Part shown: one piece after another, positions 27,301 to 38,100 of the stretch | Position numbering within the stretch: position 1 is the stretch's first letter | Layout: each line of letters opens with the position of its first letter | Source of the DNA: Pelagomonas calceolata | Taxonomy: Eukaryota > Sar > Pelagophyceae > Pelagomonadales > Pelagomonadaceae | Direction: 5' to 3' | NCBI GenBank assembly: GCA_918797485.1 | Contig: CAKKNE010000001.1 | Location: forward strand, 2,666,001 to 2,730,000 | DNA: 64,000 bases | Notes under the pieces: generated by a model | What the model was told of the DNA's origin: nothing | Databases searched by the model: none | The model's input: the letters and a program-made list of their open reading frames with translations, nothing else | Program-made: the position numbers and the translations under genes

Positions 27301-29468
27301 AACCCCCCCCCACTTCACCGCCACCAGCCCCGAGCTCAATATTGCCAGAAGATCCATGACAAGAGGATCCAACTGCAAGGGCGATGCATCCCGAGTTACC
27401 AGACACACTGGTCCCAGTAGTGAAGCCCATATTCCCGGTGTTGCCATTTGAGTTGTGTGGCGTACTAATGAGTAGCGCCCCTGGCGTTCCAATGCCACCT
27501 CCAGATGCAAGCCTGATATCTCCCCCTGAGCCATTAGCATCGGGCGAGTCGCCGCCTGAAATTGAAATGGTGCCACCGGTCTCATAACCGTCTCCGCCCA
27601 CGAGCGAAATGGTGCCCGAGGTGCCTTCCGTCGAAGTTCCCGTGCCAAGCAGAATTGCCCCGGAGCTTTGTGATGACGCAGTGCCAGTCCGCAGGTACAC
27701 ACTTCCGCTGGCACCATTTTGGCCAGCATTCGCCGAGCTTACATACAGACCACCAGATGTCGAAAACTCACTTTCACCAGAAAAAATACAAATCGAACCT
27801 CCGGTTCCCATTACCGATGTTCCACCCTTGATCAATACATCTCCACCCGCACCACTCCCAGCAGCATGCCCGCCTCGAAGAATGACACCACCTGCACTTG
27901 CACCGTCATCCCCGGCGCCGCTACTGACCAAGACTTGTCCACCTTGCATCGAGGAAGCGCCGGCACGGATCTCGACACTTCCTCCAACCCCGTCGCCACT
28001 ATCACCGGATGCAATAGAAATACCACCGCTCTCCTGGCCGCTGTCTGATGTGGCGACCGAAATGTCTCCCGAGCTACTCGTGGCCGAGCCGGTCAAGACC
28101 GAAACGGAACCTGACGACGCAGTTGCATTCGCGGTTGAAACAGTCACGCTACCCGAACTTGATTTGGCATCTCCAGAAACAAGCACTATTTCACCACCAG
28201 GCGTTTGTTCGGCGCCCTCGCCCGCGGTGAGTGTTATGGAACCACCTGCACCACTGCCTGACTCGCCGACGCGCAAAGCAATCCCACCCGCAAGTCCTGA
28301 AACGGCATCTCCGGTCGAGATACACACAGCTCCGGAGTCACCATGGGCAGTGCTCCCGGTGGATACCGAAATATCACCGGAGCATGAGCCATGGCTGCCG
28401 CCACTTGCTGTCATGAATGTTAGCACGCCTCCATTTGTACCACCGGAGCCAGACATCAGTTCCAGAGCACCACCAACTCCCACTGCAGACTCTCCTGCTC
28501 GAAGGCTCACAAGGCCACCCGCTCCTGCCATGGAATCGCCGCCTGTAATGTCCACATTTCCTCCGTCGCCGACATAGCCACCAAGGGCGGGGCTGCCATA
28601 GCCATCACCACCACGGAGGGTCGCAGAGCCACCTTGGCCGCCATGCGGGTTTACACCTGAACCGGCTGCCAGTGACATTGACCCACCCATTCCATTTTCT
28701 TTGAAGTTTTGACCTCCCTTGATGGTTACCTACACACATTCATTGTGTTCGGAACGCGAAATCCTCCGGATCGGGAAATTAGACACGGAAACTCAAGTGT
28801 TGCTCTCCACGGGAGAGCAACAAACGAGAAATCAATAAATACATCGCCAGCTGAAACGACGGATATTTCGACCTCGTCTATGATGAATTCGAAAGTGCCG
28901 CCGCCCGTCCCAACACCCGATGAGCGGAAGTGCCCACCTCCAAACACAGGGTCAGCCTCAACAATAAGATTACCCACAATACGGTTCTCGACCTGATGAG
29001 AAAGAAGTTTGTTTCAGTATGACCTCGCAAGACTCTGCCTAACCCTCAACAGGAACATGCATGAATTTAGACGGGGTTAGATGGACACGGCGGGTCGAAG
29101 ATGGAACCTTCGCACTCTGAGAGAAATATCTCAGATACAGTGAGGCATCGCTGCTCGGAGGCACACCACGCACACCCTTCCATATCCACGCATACGCCAC
29201 AGCTGCTAAGTTGCTCACACTGGGGTATCTCAGGGCATTCCGCAGCCGCCGTTAGCCAGTAATTACACGGGAGCCCACTCAAAGGCCCATTGCTTCCCCG
29301 TTCCATGCACTGAAGTGTCGACAAACAAAAGCCACAGCTTGGGTTGGCAGCGCAAGCGCCGCAATCGCTGATTGCCTCATAGTAGTCACCGCCGTCGTTG
29401 CTAAACCGCTCGCACTCGTGCGCTGCCGCCTCTAGCACCAACGCGATCACGAGTGACAAGACCCGCAT
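1..29468 (-). CDS. Giant secreted Gly/Ser-repeat protein with two internal S74 auto-processing domains (3' end beyond window)
   Basis: Twelve exons can be read on the minus strand: 29468-29073, 28992-28843, 28729-22210, 22124-21366, 21307-19757, 19690-18446, 18337-17828, 17657-9471, 9376-9188, 9086-6941, 6777-6365 and 6279 to base 1. All junctions keep frame, giving at least 9,448 residues and no stop. The start is the ATG before a clear signal peptide (MRVLSLVIALVLEAAA). Order: signal peptide; two Cys-rich PSI-like modules (residues about 20-130); a short beta-rich linker; then hundreds of repeats like SGDISLSTGDA, broken by S74 domains at residues 3839-3943 and 5752-5858. Repeats of this kind suit stacked beta-strands, as in fibre or beta-helix proteins. 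Known of S74: it trimerises and releases itself from phage tail spikes and from eukaryotic MYRF. Inferred: a secreted or surface fibrous protein. Its biological role is unknown. Exons 4-9 all start and end in phase 1. Confidence 0.85.
9087..9187 (-). other. Intron 9 of the giant gene, probably GC-AG
   Basis: Exon 9 ends GCAG and the intron begins GCTACC; the acceptor is TTCGCAG|GCGACG (101 nt, phase 1). GCAGGC occurs at both borders. The join gives the regular repeat SAGDGKRGGNVSVASG. A GT alternative a few bases further on would add four residues foreign to the repeat pattern. Confidence 0.55.
11215..11535 (-). other. Internal peptidase S74 / intramolecular chaperone domain 2
   Basis: A second, diverged copy lies about 5.7 kb downstream in the same exon. 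It begins KIEYSSDERIKEDIHYLDD and continues with ANYRYTDEW, VRGVIAQNVREVFPER and VDKQGLTLDLIAAMQS. The Ser-Asp-x-x-x-Lys signature is kept: Ser5752 (codon 11535-11533) and Lys (codon 11520-11518). Before it comes the segment FSVSNRPGPDFRLES, reminiscent of phage fibre tips. The two domains share the same core but differ at many positions, so the duplication is not recent. Repeats continue after it to the left edge. Confidence 0.88.
16960..17274 (-). other. Internal peptidase S74 / intramolecular chaperone domain 1
   Basis: Within exon 8 the repeats stop at a spacer of about 100 residues. A domain of about 105 residues follows, starting SPSDRRIKKDFQPVD and continuing through TEYGYTDEW, RGVIAQELNEIFPEH and VDKQRLALDVIGGLQALHD. 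This is the classic S74 layout (SDxRxK...Y.YTDE...GVIAQE...P......VDY/K..L......A). The putative nucleophile is Ser3839 (codon 17274-17272) and the Lys lies five residues on (codon 17259-17257). By analogy with phage endosialidase and MYRF, the chain would be cut at this Ser after trimer formation. Repeats resume directly after the domain, so it is internal rather than C-terminal. Confidence 0.88.
18338..18445 (-). other. Intron 6 of the giant gene, probably GC-AG
   Basis: Exon 6 ends ...TCGACAG and the intron begins GCAGAA; the acceptor is CGTAG|GTGACA (108 nt, phase 1). An alternative GT donor 13 nt downstream (A|GTCAGT) also keeps frame but adds residues that break the repeat spacing. GC-AG is therefore preferred but not certain. 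Confidence 0.5.
19691..19756 (-). other. Intron 5 of the giant gene, GC-AG type
   Basis: Joining exon 5 to exon 6 in the repeat register needs the donor ACAG|GCTCGC and the acceptor TTGTAG|GCTCTG (66 nt). I found no GT donor nearby that keeps phase 1. The hexamer AGGCTC lies at both exon-intron borders, so the exact cut is ambiguous by a short direct repeat. Confidence 0.65.
22210..28729 (-). repeat. Exon 3: long array of 15-20-residue Gly/Ser/Thr repeats with a higher-order unit
   Basis: A single 6,520-nt exon encodes almost nothing but degenerate repeats of the form GGxIxLxTGxSxSGxSG. In its middle part several minor repeats group into a larger unit of roughly 90-100 residues. Each unit runs through a TANAG..GVSG segment, a TGTSSxGNSG segment, a GRGG..VGTGDSGDGG segment and an AGETT segment. 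Copies differ at many sites, so the array is old or evolves quickly. Beta-branched residues alternate with Gly/Ser turns, as expected for strands in a fibre or beta-helix. The complementary strand gives long Pro-rich open frames, which are an effect of the repeat composition. Confidence 0.8.
28843..29468 (-). other. N-terminal secretion and PSI-like module of the giant gene (exons 1-2)
   Basis: Exon 1 (29468-29073, 132 codons) encodes a hydrophobic signal peptide of about 17 residues followed by two Cys-rich modules. The first contains CGACAANPSCGFCLSTLQC and the second CGVCVDMEGCAWCASEQRC. The CxxC...C..C spacing and the W/F-C pairs resemble PSI (plexin-semaphorin-integrin) domains, which are disulfide-bonded and extracellular. 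Exon 2 (28992-28843, 50 codons) adds a Gly-rich, beta-prone linker that leads straight into the repeats. Both introns here are phase 0 (80 and 113 nt), unlike the phase-1 introns further on. The module shows that this is a true gene start and that the protein enters the secretory pathway. Confidence 0.8.
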
Positions 29469-30565
29469 GCCGCCCGACGAGCCTCGCTTTCCAACCGCTC
29501 CTATAGGAACTCCATCTCAAAGACACTTATTTTGAGCGGACCGAAGGTATCTATCCAGGTACCATATATCATGCTTGAAGTTTTTTATTTACCGCAGTAA
29601 CCTCCAGTCCAGCCCTATATGACGGGCCGCGCCGAGCCCTATAGGACGGCGACCTGTAAGACACTAGCAAGCAAAACCAAACGCGTCACGCAGCCGTCTG
29701 AGTATCCTTCCGTTCGCTACTGGTCCAAAGAGATCAATGCCAGTGGGACAAGTACTTGTAGACCGCCGCGCTGCCGCCGCCGCCGGCCCGGGCCCGCCGG
29801 GAGTATCACTAGGCGGCCTGGCATGACTCGGGTGGGGCCCGGCCCGGGCCCGGACCGGACTATCGTGACTGCCACGCACAACTCGGGACTGGAAACTCGA
29901 AACTGGGCAAACCGTTGACCGTCGGACTGGGCCGGGCAAACTGGTCAATCGGGCTGGCCTGTTGTTGCTGCCCCCTGTCACTGGCAGTGCACTTCAACTT
30001 GTGCTACTATTGAAAAATTGATAGTTCCAATTATTCACTGGCAAGTTCGACTCGGAGTAAAATTCCATATTCCACATTACTACTACTAGGCTACTGGTAT
30101 TCAATGGGTCCGAGTCCCGGGCCCGGACCATCATGCTATCATGATCGTGCTACATAGCACAATTACCAGCGTAGTATGCTAATCTCAATAATATTATAAT
30201 GCTATTTCTAAACTTTGAATGCTATTCTGCTATTTCGCATTTTGAACGTCACGGTGCTGCCAAGGTCCAAGTTCAAGTTCAAGTTGGAGCCTAATACACT
30301 TCGGGTCTAAGAGGCTAGTAAGAGCAGGCCCTTGTTGTGAACCTAGCATTGTATGGGATTGATGGATTCCACCAGGACAGCACCTTGATCGGGGAGGATG
30401 TCTTGAGAGAGGCTGGTATCATCATCATCATGATGATGCCAGCCCCGGGGCCCGGGCCGCCGGGCCTGAGTGATAGAAATGACCTTAGAAACGATCAAAT
30501 TTTACGAATCAACTATCTTGGAGCTAGACATTCCTGGCATAAGAGAGGCGTAAGGAGCTTATGGA
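29469..30565. other. Spacer: 5' flank of the giant gene, no gene seen
   Basis: This begins the spacer between the divergent giant gene and ferlin. It is GC-rich near 29.76-29.85 kb, with several CCCGGGCC-type stretches, then AT-rich near 30.0-30.25 kb. Short motifs found again in other spacers occur here (CACTGGCAGTG at about 29.99 kb, GTCACGGTG at about 30.25 kb, ATCATCATCATGATGATG at about 30.42 kb). Nothing looks coding. The promoter of the giant gene should lie just right of 29468, but no TATA box or other element is convincing. Confidence 0.5.
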
Positions 30566-31006
30566 GTGGAGTGGTACCTATGGGAAGCAAATCGTGGTGG
30601 TCTCTCCCCAGCCTTCAAAGAACAGTTGAAATATTTCAACAGCGATTCCCCTCAAGAAGAAGATTCTGATTCTACAGAGCAGGAACAGCATACGGCTGCG
30701 GAGATTCGGGCCAAGCTTAAAGATGCCATAGAGTACAGTAAACGAGAGGACGAGGAAGATGGAGACAAGACTTCATACATTCAATTAATTATGATCGCCT
30801 TAGATCACCTTGTCGCCACTCAGGAGAAACATCGGATTGAATTGAAAACCATGAGTGACCCAATGCATAGATATGTTCTCCGCATTCTCGATAAGCAAGT
30901 CAACGAGACTAGTGGACCTTCTCTACCGAGATTCCTAGCACTCCAAAAGTGGCACGTACGGTACACTTTGACAATAATGAAGCTCCTAACTCGTATGGTG
31001 ACATAA
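30566..31006 (+). CDS. Orphan reading frame, 146 residues, unknown function
   Basis: An intact ATG-to-stop frame encodes an acidic, charged protein (EEDSDSTEQEQHTAAEIRAK and similar), probably helical, ending in a basic, hydrophobic stretch. I recognise no family, signal peptide or membrane segment. It lies alone in the spacer between two divergent genes, with no neighbour on its strand until ferlin. Its composition is less GC-biased than the flanking spacer, which mildly favours coding. It could be a genuine small gene, an exon of a longer unit, or a leftover of a mobile element. Confidence 0.3.
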   Translation: MEWYLWEANRGGLSPAFKEQLKYFNSDSPQEEDSDSTEQEQHTAAEIRAKLKDAIEYSKREDEEDGDKTSYIQLIMIALDHLVATQEKHRIELKTMSDPMHRYVLRILDKQVNETSGPSLPRFLALQKWHVRYTLTIMKLLTRMVT

Positions 31007-31325
31007 ATGCCCCCTAATTACCCGACACCTCAGTACTACATTACCACGAGCTACGACCTACCACAAAACAACCTACAGAACACTCTACCAATTCTCACGT
31101 GGAAGGTTAAGTGTATTCATTGAGAGGCAAATGCCCATGTGCTACTTGATGATATTTGCCAAAATGCACATTTCAATGAAACGAACGACAAGGATGGAGG
31201 ACAACTTTCACCCCATATTTTCCTAAGGGAAACAAGAGCTTACCCTCATGAAAAAGGGGAGTGCGATAAATAGGGCGAAATACCCCCTATCCCCACCCTT
31301 CCGCGCCACATCATCGCTTTTCAAC

Positions 31326-31935
31326 AACGCGTAATAAACACAGTTAAAACCAAAACTACTTAGTGTATTTAAGGTAGCTCCGCGGCAGACTATCTCAGCC
31401 GCCGTACTCCCAAAGGTGCGTACTCCTTTGGTCTTGCATTATTCGCAAAACCTTTGATGTCACGGCCGGGTTGGTCATCATGATGCACGCGTAATTAAAC
31501 ACCGTCCGTAAACCAAAACTAGTTAGTGTATTTTAAGGTAGCTCCCCGGAAGACTATCTCAGCCGCCGTACTCCCAAAGGTGCGTACTCCTTTGGTCTTG
31601 CATTATTCGCAAAACCTTTGATGTCACGGCCGGGTTGGTCATGCACGCGTAATTAAACACCGTCCGTAAACCAAAACTAGTTAGTGTATTTTAAGGTAGC
31701 TCCCCGGAAGACTATCTCAGCCGCCGTACTCCCAAAGGTGCGTACTCCTTTGGTCTTGCATTATTCGCAAAACCTTTGATGTCACGGCCGGGTTGGTCAT
31801 GCACGCGTAATTAAACACCGTCCGTAAACCAAAACTAGTTAGTGTATTTTAAGGTAGCTCCCCGGCAGACTATCTCAGCCGCCGTACTCCCAAAGGCGCG
31901 TATCCCTTTGGTCTTGCATCACTCGCACCTAGTCG
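31326..31935. repeat. Four-copy tandem repeat, unit about 158 bp
   Basis: Equivalent points (ACGCGTAATTAAACACC and GTCTTGCATTATTCGC) recur every 158-161 bp from about 31.33 to 31.93 kb. Copies 2 and 3 are almost identical; the first and last are diverged at their outer ends. Each unit contains a hairpin (CAAAGG, 8-nt loop, CCTTTG) and a GATGTCACGGCCGGG segment. The last copy ends about 225 bp upstream of the ferlin start codon. A diverged piece of the unit (CTTGCATTA...ATGTCACGG) can be seen at about 46.86-46.90 kb. Confidence 0.85.
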
Positions 31936-32157
31936 CAAGGCCCCGCCCGGGTCACGGTCACGGTAACTTGAGTTCATCTTAATTACAACTCATGGAGGAA
32001 GGGTCGAATTCTCGTTCGGGAGGACTACGCGACGTCAGGTGAGGCCTAAACAATGTCGGAAATTCGCATCTGAATTTCGCGCGAAACCCCCCTCCTCCCC
32101 CTCGCTCCCCCACTAGGAGGACTGCTGCTGTGCTCATTGTCCGCTGATACGCATAAC

Positions 32158-35100
32158 ATGAGCGACCTAGCCGATCGCCTCGAGGTGAAAGTTATCGCTG
32201 CTCGAGATCTCGTTGAAGCCGAAGGAGGCGAGTGTAATCCTTTTGCTGTAGTGAAATGCAACATGGTACGTGTCAAAGGCTAAAGTTACCTGCATTCACA
32301 AAGTATTATGACAGGAGCTGGAACAGACCATGGTCAAAAAATCGCGTTGTGTGTTGGTTCGAAAGTATTAGTAAGTGTGTGTGCAGGTCGCGAGTCACAC
32401 AACAGACCCAGAATGGAATTCTGCAACTATGATCTTTACGGGCATAGGGAAGTATGATGCAGATCACATTGTTGTGACAGTGATGCACAAAAGTCTGTCT
32501 GCACAATCTGATGTAGAACTCGGACAGGCAATTGTGGACCTGCGCACTGTCGTACTATCGCCCTCCATAGAGTCTGACGCATGGTACATGCTCCAACAGA
32601 GGACAGGCATGAGGCATGAAGTCTCGGGGCGCATACGGATAGAGTGCACTTACTTCATATCAGACTCGAATAATATTGTACCTGGGCGTAAGGATGCAGA
32701 AGATGGGGGTGACCTTGTGCACACGCCAAATATGCTCGTTGGAACTATCATCTGTGGGCGTTCTCTGCATCTCAAGGGAAGAGAGCTTGTTGACGCTTAT
32801 GTGACACTCAAGGTAGGCGCACATAAACATTCTACGGCCGTTGTCGGGAAAAACTGCAATCCGCATTGGGACCATGAGTTCAAATTGCCAGTTTCTGATG
32901 GGTCAAGAATGATCACTGTGAAGGTCGGGCTCAACATAAAAAAAGGAGCATTGCCAATACTTTGGCTGTAGGTCAAAGACCACGGTGTTCTTCGTAATCG
33001 TCTTATCGGCACCTGCATCATACCCATGGTTGAAGTAGCCGCACATGGCGAGGCGGGCTTAACAAAATGGTGCTCTCTTCATGGCAGTGACGGTCTTGTT
33101 GATAATCATGCGAGTGATCCATAAAAAAGAATAAATTTTCATAATCCCCTTAGGGACGCGGCGATGTCGAACTTTATCTTGCGTGGCGTTTTGACGCGCA
33201 GTATGCTCAAAGTCTCTCGCGGCATATGCTGACGACCAGCAAGACTCTCAGCGAATTTCATAGTATGTTTAGCATTAATTTCTCTCCTACTTGTCAGGCG
33301 CTGGGTTGCTCACAATGAGTCGAAAGATGCAAGGCCCCAAATCAAGCTCAGGGGCATTAGTTGACAGAGAGAGCGCATGGATGATAGAGGAAGATGCATT
33401 TATGCCGCTGGAGCTTTCTTCCAAGGAACGAGAAGAACGAACTGACAGACGAGAAGCAAATGTAACAGCCCTTGGCATATTGAAGTACACACAGTCGCAC
33501 AAGCACATGCGCGCACACACATTCATAATACCATCATCACACAACAATATTGTATTGTTTGAAATTTAACAAAAATGAAATGTAGGTAATGACAGCGAGC
33601 CGCCACCTCGATCAGCTTGAGCAACGAAGCCGCATAATGCCCTCTGGCGATTACCAAATACAGGTTCACCTTATTGAATGTCGTGATCTCACCGGACTCC
33701 ATGATCCTTATGTCAGAGTCAAGGTCATGGGGAGAGTAAAAAAGACGCGTGTCATTCGCAAGGTGTGACGAAACAACAGAGAGTTTAATAGCCAATTATA
33801 TTGGGGTCGTCTGTTAGGTTTCAGCTTGCGTTTTTGACGACACGCTTCAGTTTAACTTCGCTGGACTTTCCTGCTCAGCAATTGAAGAGGCGAGCATTGA
33901 AGTTAAAATGTACGACTTTGATGCTTTCCTAGCCCATGATCTTATTGGTGCGACTGTGTTTGATGCGAGATCAGTGCGTGAACTTCCAAACCATGAGTTT
34001 TACCGCAAGTGGGTTGGCCTCACGAATAGTCAGTCAAATGCGAACAGAAGCAAAGACAACTGCGCTGCAGTGCACCGAGGGATTCAAAACACACTCTAGA
34101 GCCACAGGTTTTCGTGGATTCCTTAAACTATCAGTCACAGTCCTTGGTCCTAATGATGTGCAACAAGCACATGATCTAGATGCTGAGTATCAAAAAGAAC
34201 TTGTTGAGGAAGTCGGCTATGGCGTGGATGGCATGGTAAAACCGAACTTTACTATGTGCAATCTGTGTCAACGTGCTTATTTGTGTCGCATTCTCTATAT
34301 TGTAGGAAGACCACTTACTTGGTCATTTTTGTCTGGGAAGCTGAGGATCTCAACATAATGGAAGCGAATCTTTTCTCCAACACCCGGATCGAAGCATACG
34401 TGAGAGTTAACTTTTGTGGATCCCAGGCAATTACATCCGTAGTATGTGTTCGGGGACGTGCTCGTTTGGCTCCTGAGTTCAATGAAGAACTTTGGCTTCC
34501 AGTCACAGAACCGACAGAAACAAGACGCATTTCAGTTGGGCTCTGGAACTATAGCTCCCATACTAGAGATAGGCCGATTGCACACTTGTATTTCGACCTA
34601 GACGACATCGAACGGAGCAGCAAATACATATCTGGAAGTTTTTTGGGTGGCGGGCTACTGGAGCAGAACAACTATATGGGGCCTAGGCCTCGCTGGTATA
34701 ATTTATACGGTGCGCCCATCCGTATTCAAGGTAAGCGTGGTGCCTTGCAGAATCGATATGGTAATGAAGCCTCCACCTATCGTGGTCGACTTCTTCTTTC
34801 CATGGAACTTCTTGCTAGACCACCTAACGAGCAACGGCATAAGAGTATGGCTCATCGAAGGCCATTTCATTTCAAGCCAAACACACGCCTCACATCGGCA
34901 TCTGCCAAGTATCATCTGCGTGCTCTTGTGGTGATGGGCTCCGAGATACCACAATTTCGTTCCCCAGCCATCGGGAACTGTACCAAAATGCGTTTGGTGA
35001 TTTCTATAGGTGCGGATGTAATTTCTGTTGTCGATTGCACTGCGCTCTGCAGGTAATCATACGCTTACTTATGCTTGGGAGCCAAACAAGCGCGGTGTTG

Positions 35101-38100
35101 TGATGTGGAACATGCTACTAACCTTGAAGGTAGTATTGCATGTTTGCTCTCGTATACTTCTTATTGATATAGGCAATAAAGCTTCCAGTGCTTGTAGAGG
35201 AGATACCAGATGTGTGCTTGTACCTTGTACGTGGTCCGCCTAAAATCTTAACGGTGTGCTTTAGCCGCATAGCTGCTGCAAGATTGCTCAGGGAGCAATT
35301 TCGTGCAGGACCATGCTGGGAATTGCTGAAACCCGAGCCATCAAGAGCGTCTCAACTTGGTGGAGCTGCGCTCAAAACAAATCCTGGTGCTGTGCTTCTT
35401 AAGCTTGGCTTTGGTCTATCAGAAGATGCACTGGATCCTGACTTTAGTTGGCCAGAAGAAGAGCTCCTGAGGAAGGCCAAGGATCGTGTGCCTTTTTGCC
35501 TTCGGGTTTTTATCTACCAAGCAAAGGAATTGCCTGCATCGGACCAAACTAGTCTCCTTGATCCATATGTCAAAGTACGTTTCTGCGGTAAGAAAGAGAA
35601 AACACGAGTGCATGCAATGACAACGGCGCCGCTTTTCTATGAGACATTAGAATTTCATGAGATGCTTCCACTCGACGTGCGCTTTGGGCCTGACATCGTT
35701 GTGCAAGTGTGGGACAGGGATGTATTCTCGTCTAATACTCCGAGGGCGCTCTTGCGTTTCCCATTGACCAAGTGCCATGTTCTTGCTTCAGAAGGATCTA
35801 AAATTCCTTCTCCCAGCTGGGAAAACCTCACCAGTATTGGTGCAGAGCCAATAAGCAGCCAAATTCTCATGTCAGCAGCGCTTATTCGAAAAAGAGACCT
35901 CTCTGAAAGACTCGGCCGTTCCGAGTGCATAATCCCACAGATGAGACAGGCTTGGGTGGAGATCACATGTGTTGGCGTACGTCAGCTAAAAGCTCATCGG
36001 CTGCGGGCACCCCAAGAGCCATGTGTGCGCATTGATGTGCCCGCTCCGAATGATAGAGGCAATTGCTTCAGAACACAACCAAGTTCTGTGCCGTCTGGAC
36101 GGAATGCAAATTTTCTAGAGCGAAAAGTCATGGCTATTGATATGCCAGAAAACCCCCTGTACGCTCCGAACCTTGACCTACGTGTGTACGATGCCCGGGT
36201 TGGTATTTCCGCAGGGCTTCACAAACGTCTTCTTGGTGCAAGCTCAATTGATCTTTCCAGCAAACTGCCATGGAATTCTGAGGCCTTTGTGGCGCCGCAA
36301 ACAGAATTATTCAGCGGCAGCGATGTGTGGCAACAAGAGAAGGAAAGGAATGAAGAGTCGCATCTGCGAACCCAATCTGAGCTTCTAGGTAGTGGTTTAT
36401 CACAATGGACTATCAAATATCCTGGTGATGCAGGGTTGCAATTTCGTGAGAGACTTGATAGCAATCATGAAGACGACTATGACGAATTTGAGTGTGATGT
36501 TGAGCACCTCGAATTAGAACGTCATTCTCCAGATGCCTTGAGTTCTATGCCTGGAGATTCTGGGACAGGAGCTTTTGATCCCATGATTTTGTCCGGGCTT
36601 CCAATGATCCATGAAGATGTTATCTTCAGAGAGAAGCAGATTCAATTTGCCGAGAAATTTCCACTTGATGAAGATATCACTCCCTTCCCTGAGATGATAA
36701 ATGCGAGTTCCACTTCGACCGAATACTCTACCCTCCTTGGGAGCCAGGCGAGCTATAAACTAAGTGAACTTCCCATCTCATTTCCATCACAATGGGCTGC
36801 TGCAGAATATATCGAGGGACGTGAGTGGTGGACGAAACAGGGGGGAAGGGAACTAGAGAATCACTTGAAAACTAAACCTTTTGAAACATACAAGTTGTTC
36901 CGAGGAAAGTTTCATCCAAATGCCTCAAAATCTACTCTTCGCTGCGTTGGGGTATTCAAGGGAATACTACGAGTCCTAGAGACAAATCCATCGTGTGAGA
37001 AGGAGCCTTTTTTTCCGTTACAGATTCTTTCATCCGCTATATATACAGTGCGTCTGTACATAATACGAGGCTCTAATCTCCAACCTGTAAATGGGAACTC
37101 AGCTGATCCATATCTCAGGGTGAAGTTGGGCACTGATATTCAAGACAGCAGGAGCTCACACTGTACTAGGACACTTAAGCCTGAATTCTATGAAACGTTT
37201 GAGTTCCGTACAGTGATCCCTGGTCCTTCCCTGCTTAAAGTCCAAGTCAGGGACTGGAATAGGTTTTATCCCGTGCACGAGATTATTGGTCAAACAGAAA
37301 TTGATCTTGAAGACCGGTGGTTTCATTATGGGTGGCAAAAGCTAGATAGGTTGAAACCAATTGAAATCAGGAGTTTACACAAAGACACATCACCTATCAT
37401 CCAAGGCCAATTGCATCTTTGGTTAGAGATCAGGCCAGAGGCAGAAGCTCACAGGGAGCCACCTGTCGAGCTCCACGGACCAAAGAAGCAAAAGTTTGAA
37501 TTGCGCATAGTCTGTTGGAAGTCTAGGGATGTGCCATTCGATATGGGTGACTACTTTGCCGAGTTTTGGATTGGCGATTCCCGGAAGCAAAAAACTGATG
37601 TCCACTGGCGTTGCAGAAATGGACAAGCTAGTTGGAATTGGCGAATCAAGATACCAATTGAACTTCCACTAGACTCACCAGAGAAAGGTCGCCTCATGTT
37701 GCAGCTTTGGGACCAAGATGTTATCAAGTGGAATGAAGTAATTGGCGATACACAGGTTGATCTGTATCGCTGGTTTCTCAAAGCCTACCACGAACAACGT
37801 GTCGTGAATGTATTCAAGGAAGTCAAGGACGCAATTTCCAGACAGCAAATGAAGGCCGCCAAAAAAGAGACATATGGGCGCAACATAGATTCGAATGAGG
37901 AGGGAACAGAAATTAATGAAACAGAAGTGCGAACCTCACCAGATACTCTGGAGGTAGGAGGATCTGCGTGATATTGTTCTTCTTATTTTAGCAGACAGCC
38001 CTTTTGTAGAATCATCATAAGGCTATCGAACCGGATGGAGACTCGAAGGATGCCAGGCGACACGCAACTCAAATGGCGAGAATTGAGGCACGAAGCGACT

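Noticed and set aside
1-29468. Several separate S74/repeat genes instead of one
   Set aside because: Every gap between the open blocks fits a short intron with a matching acceptor and preserved phase, and only the block at 29468 has a signal peptide. One gene is simpler, though transcripts are needed to prove it.
1-29468. Integrated virus or prophage, because S74 is typical of phage tail fibres
   Set aside because: The gene is intron-rich with a eukaryotic signal peptide and PSI-like modules. No capsid, polymerase, terminase or other viral gene lies nearby. At most the S74 module may have been acquired long ago.
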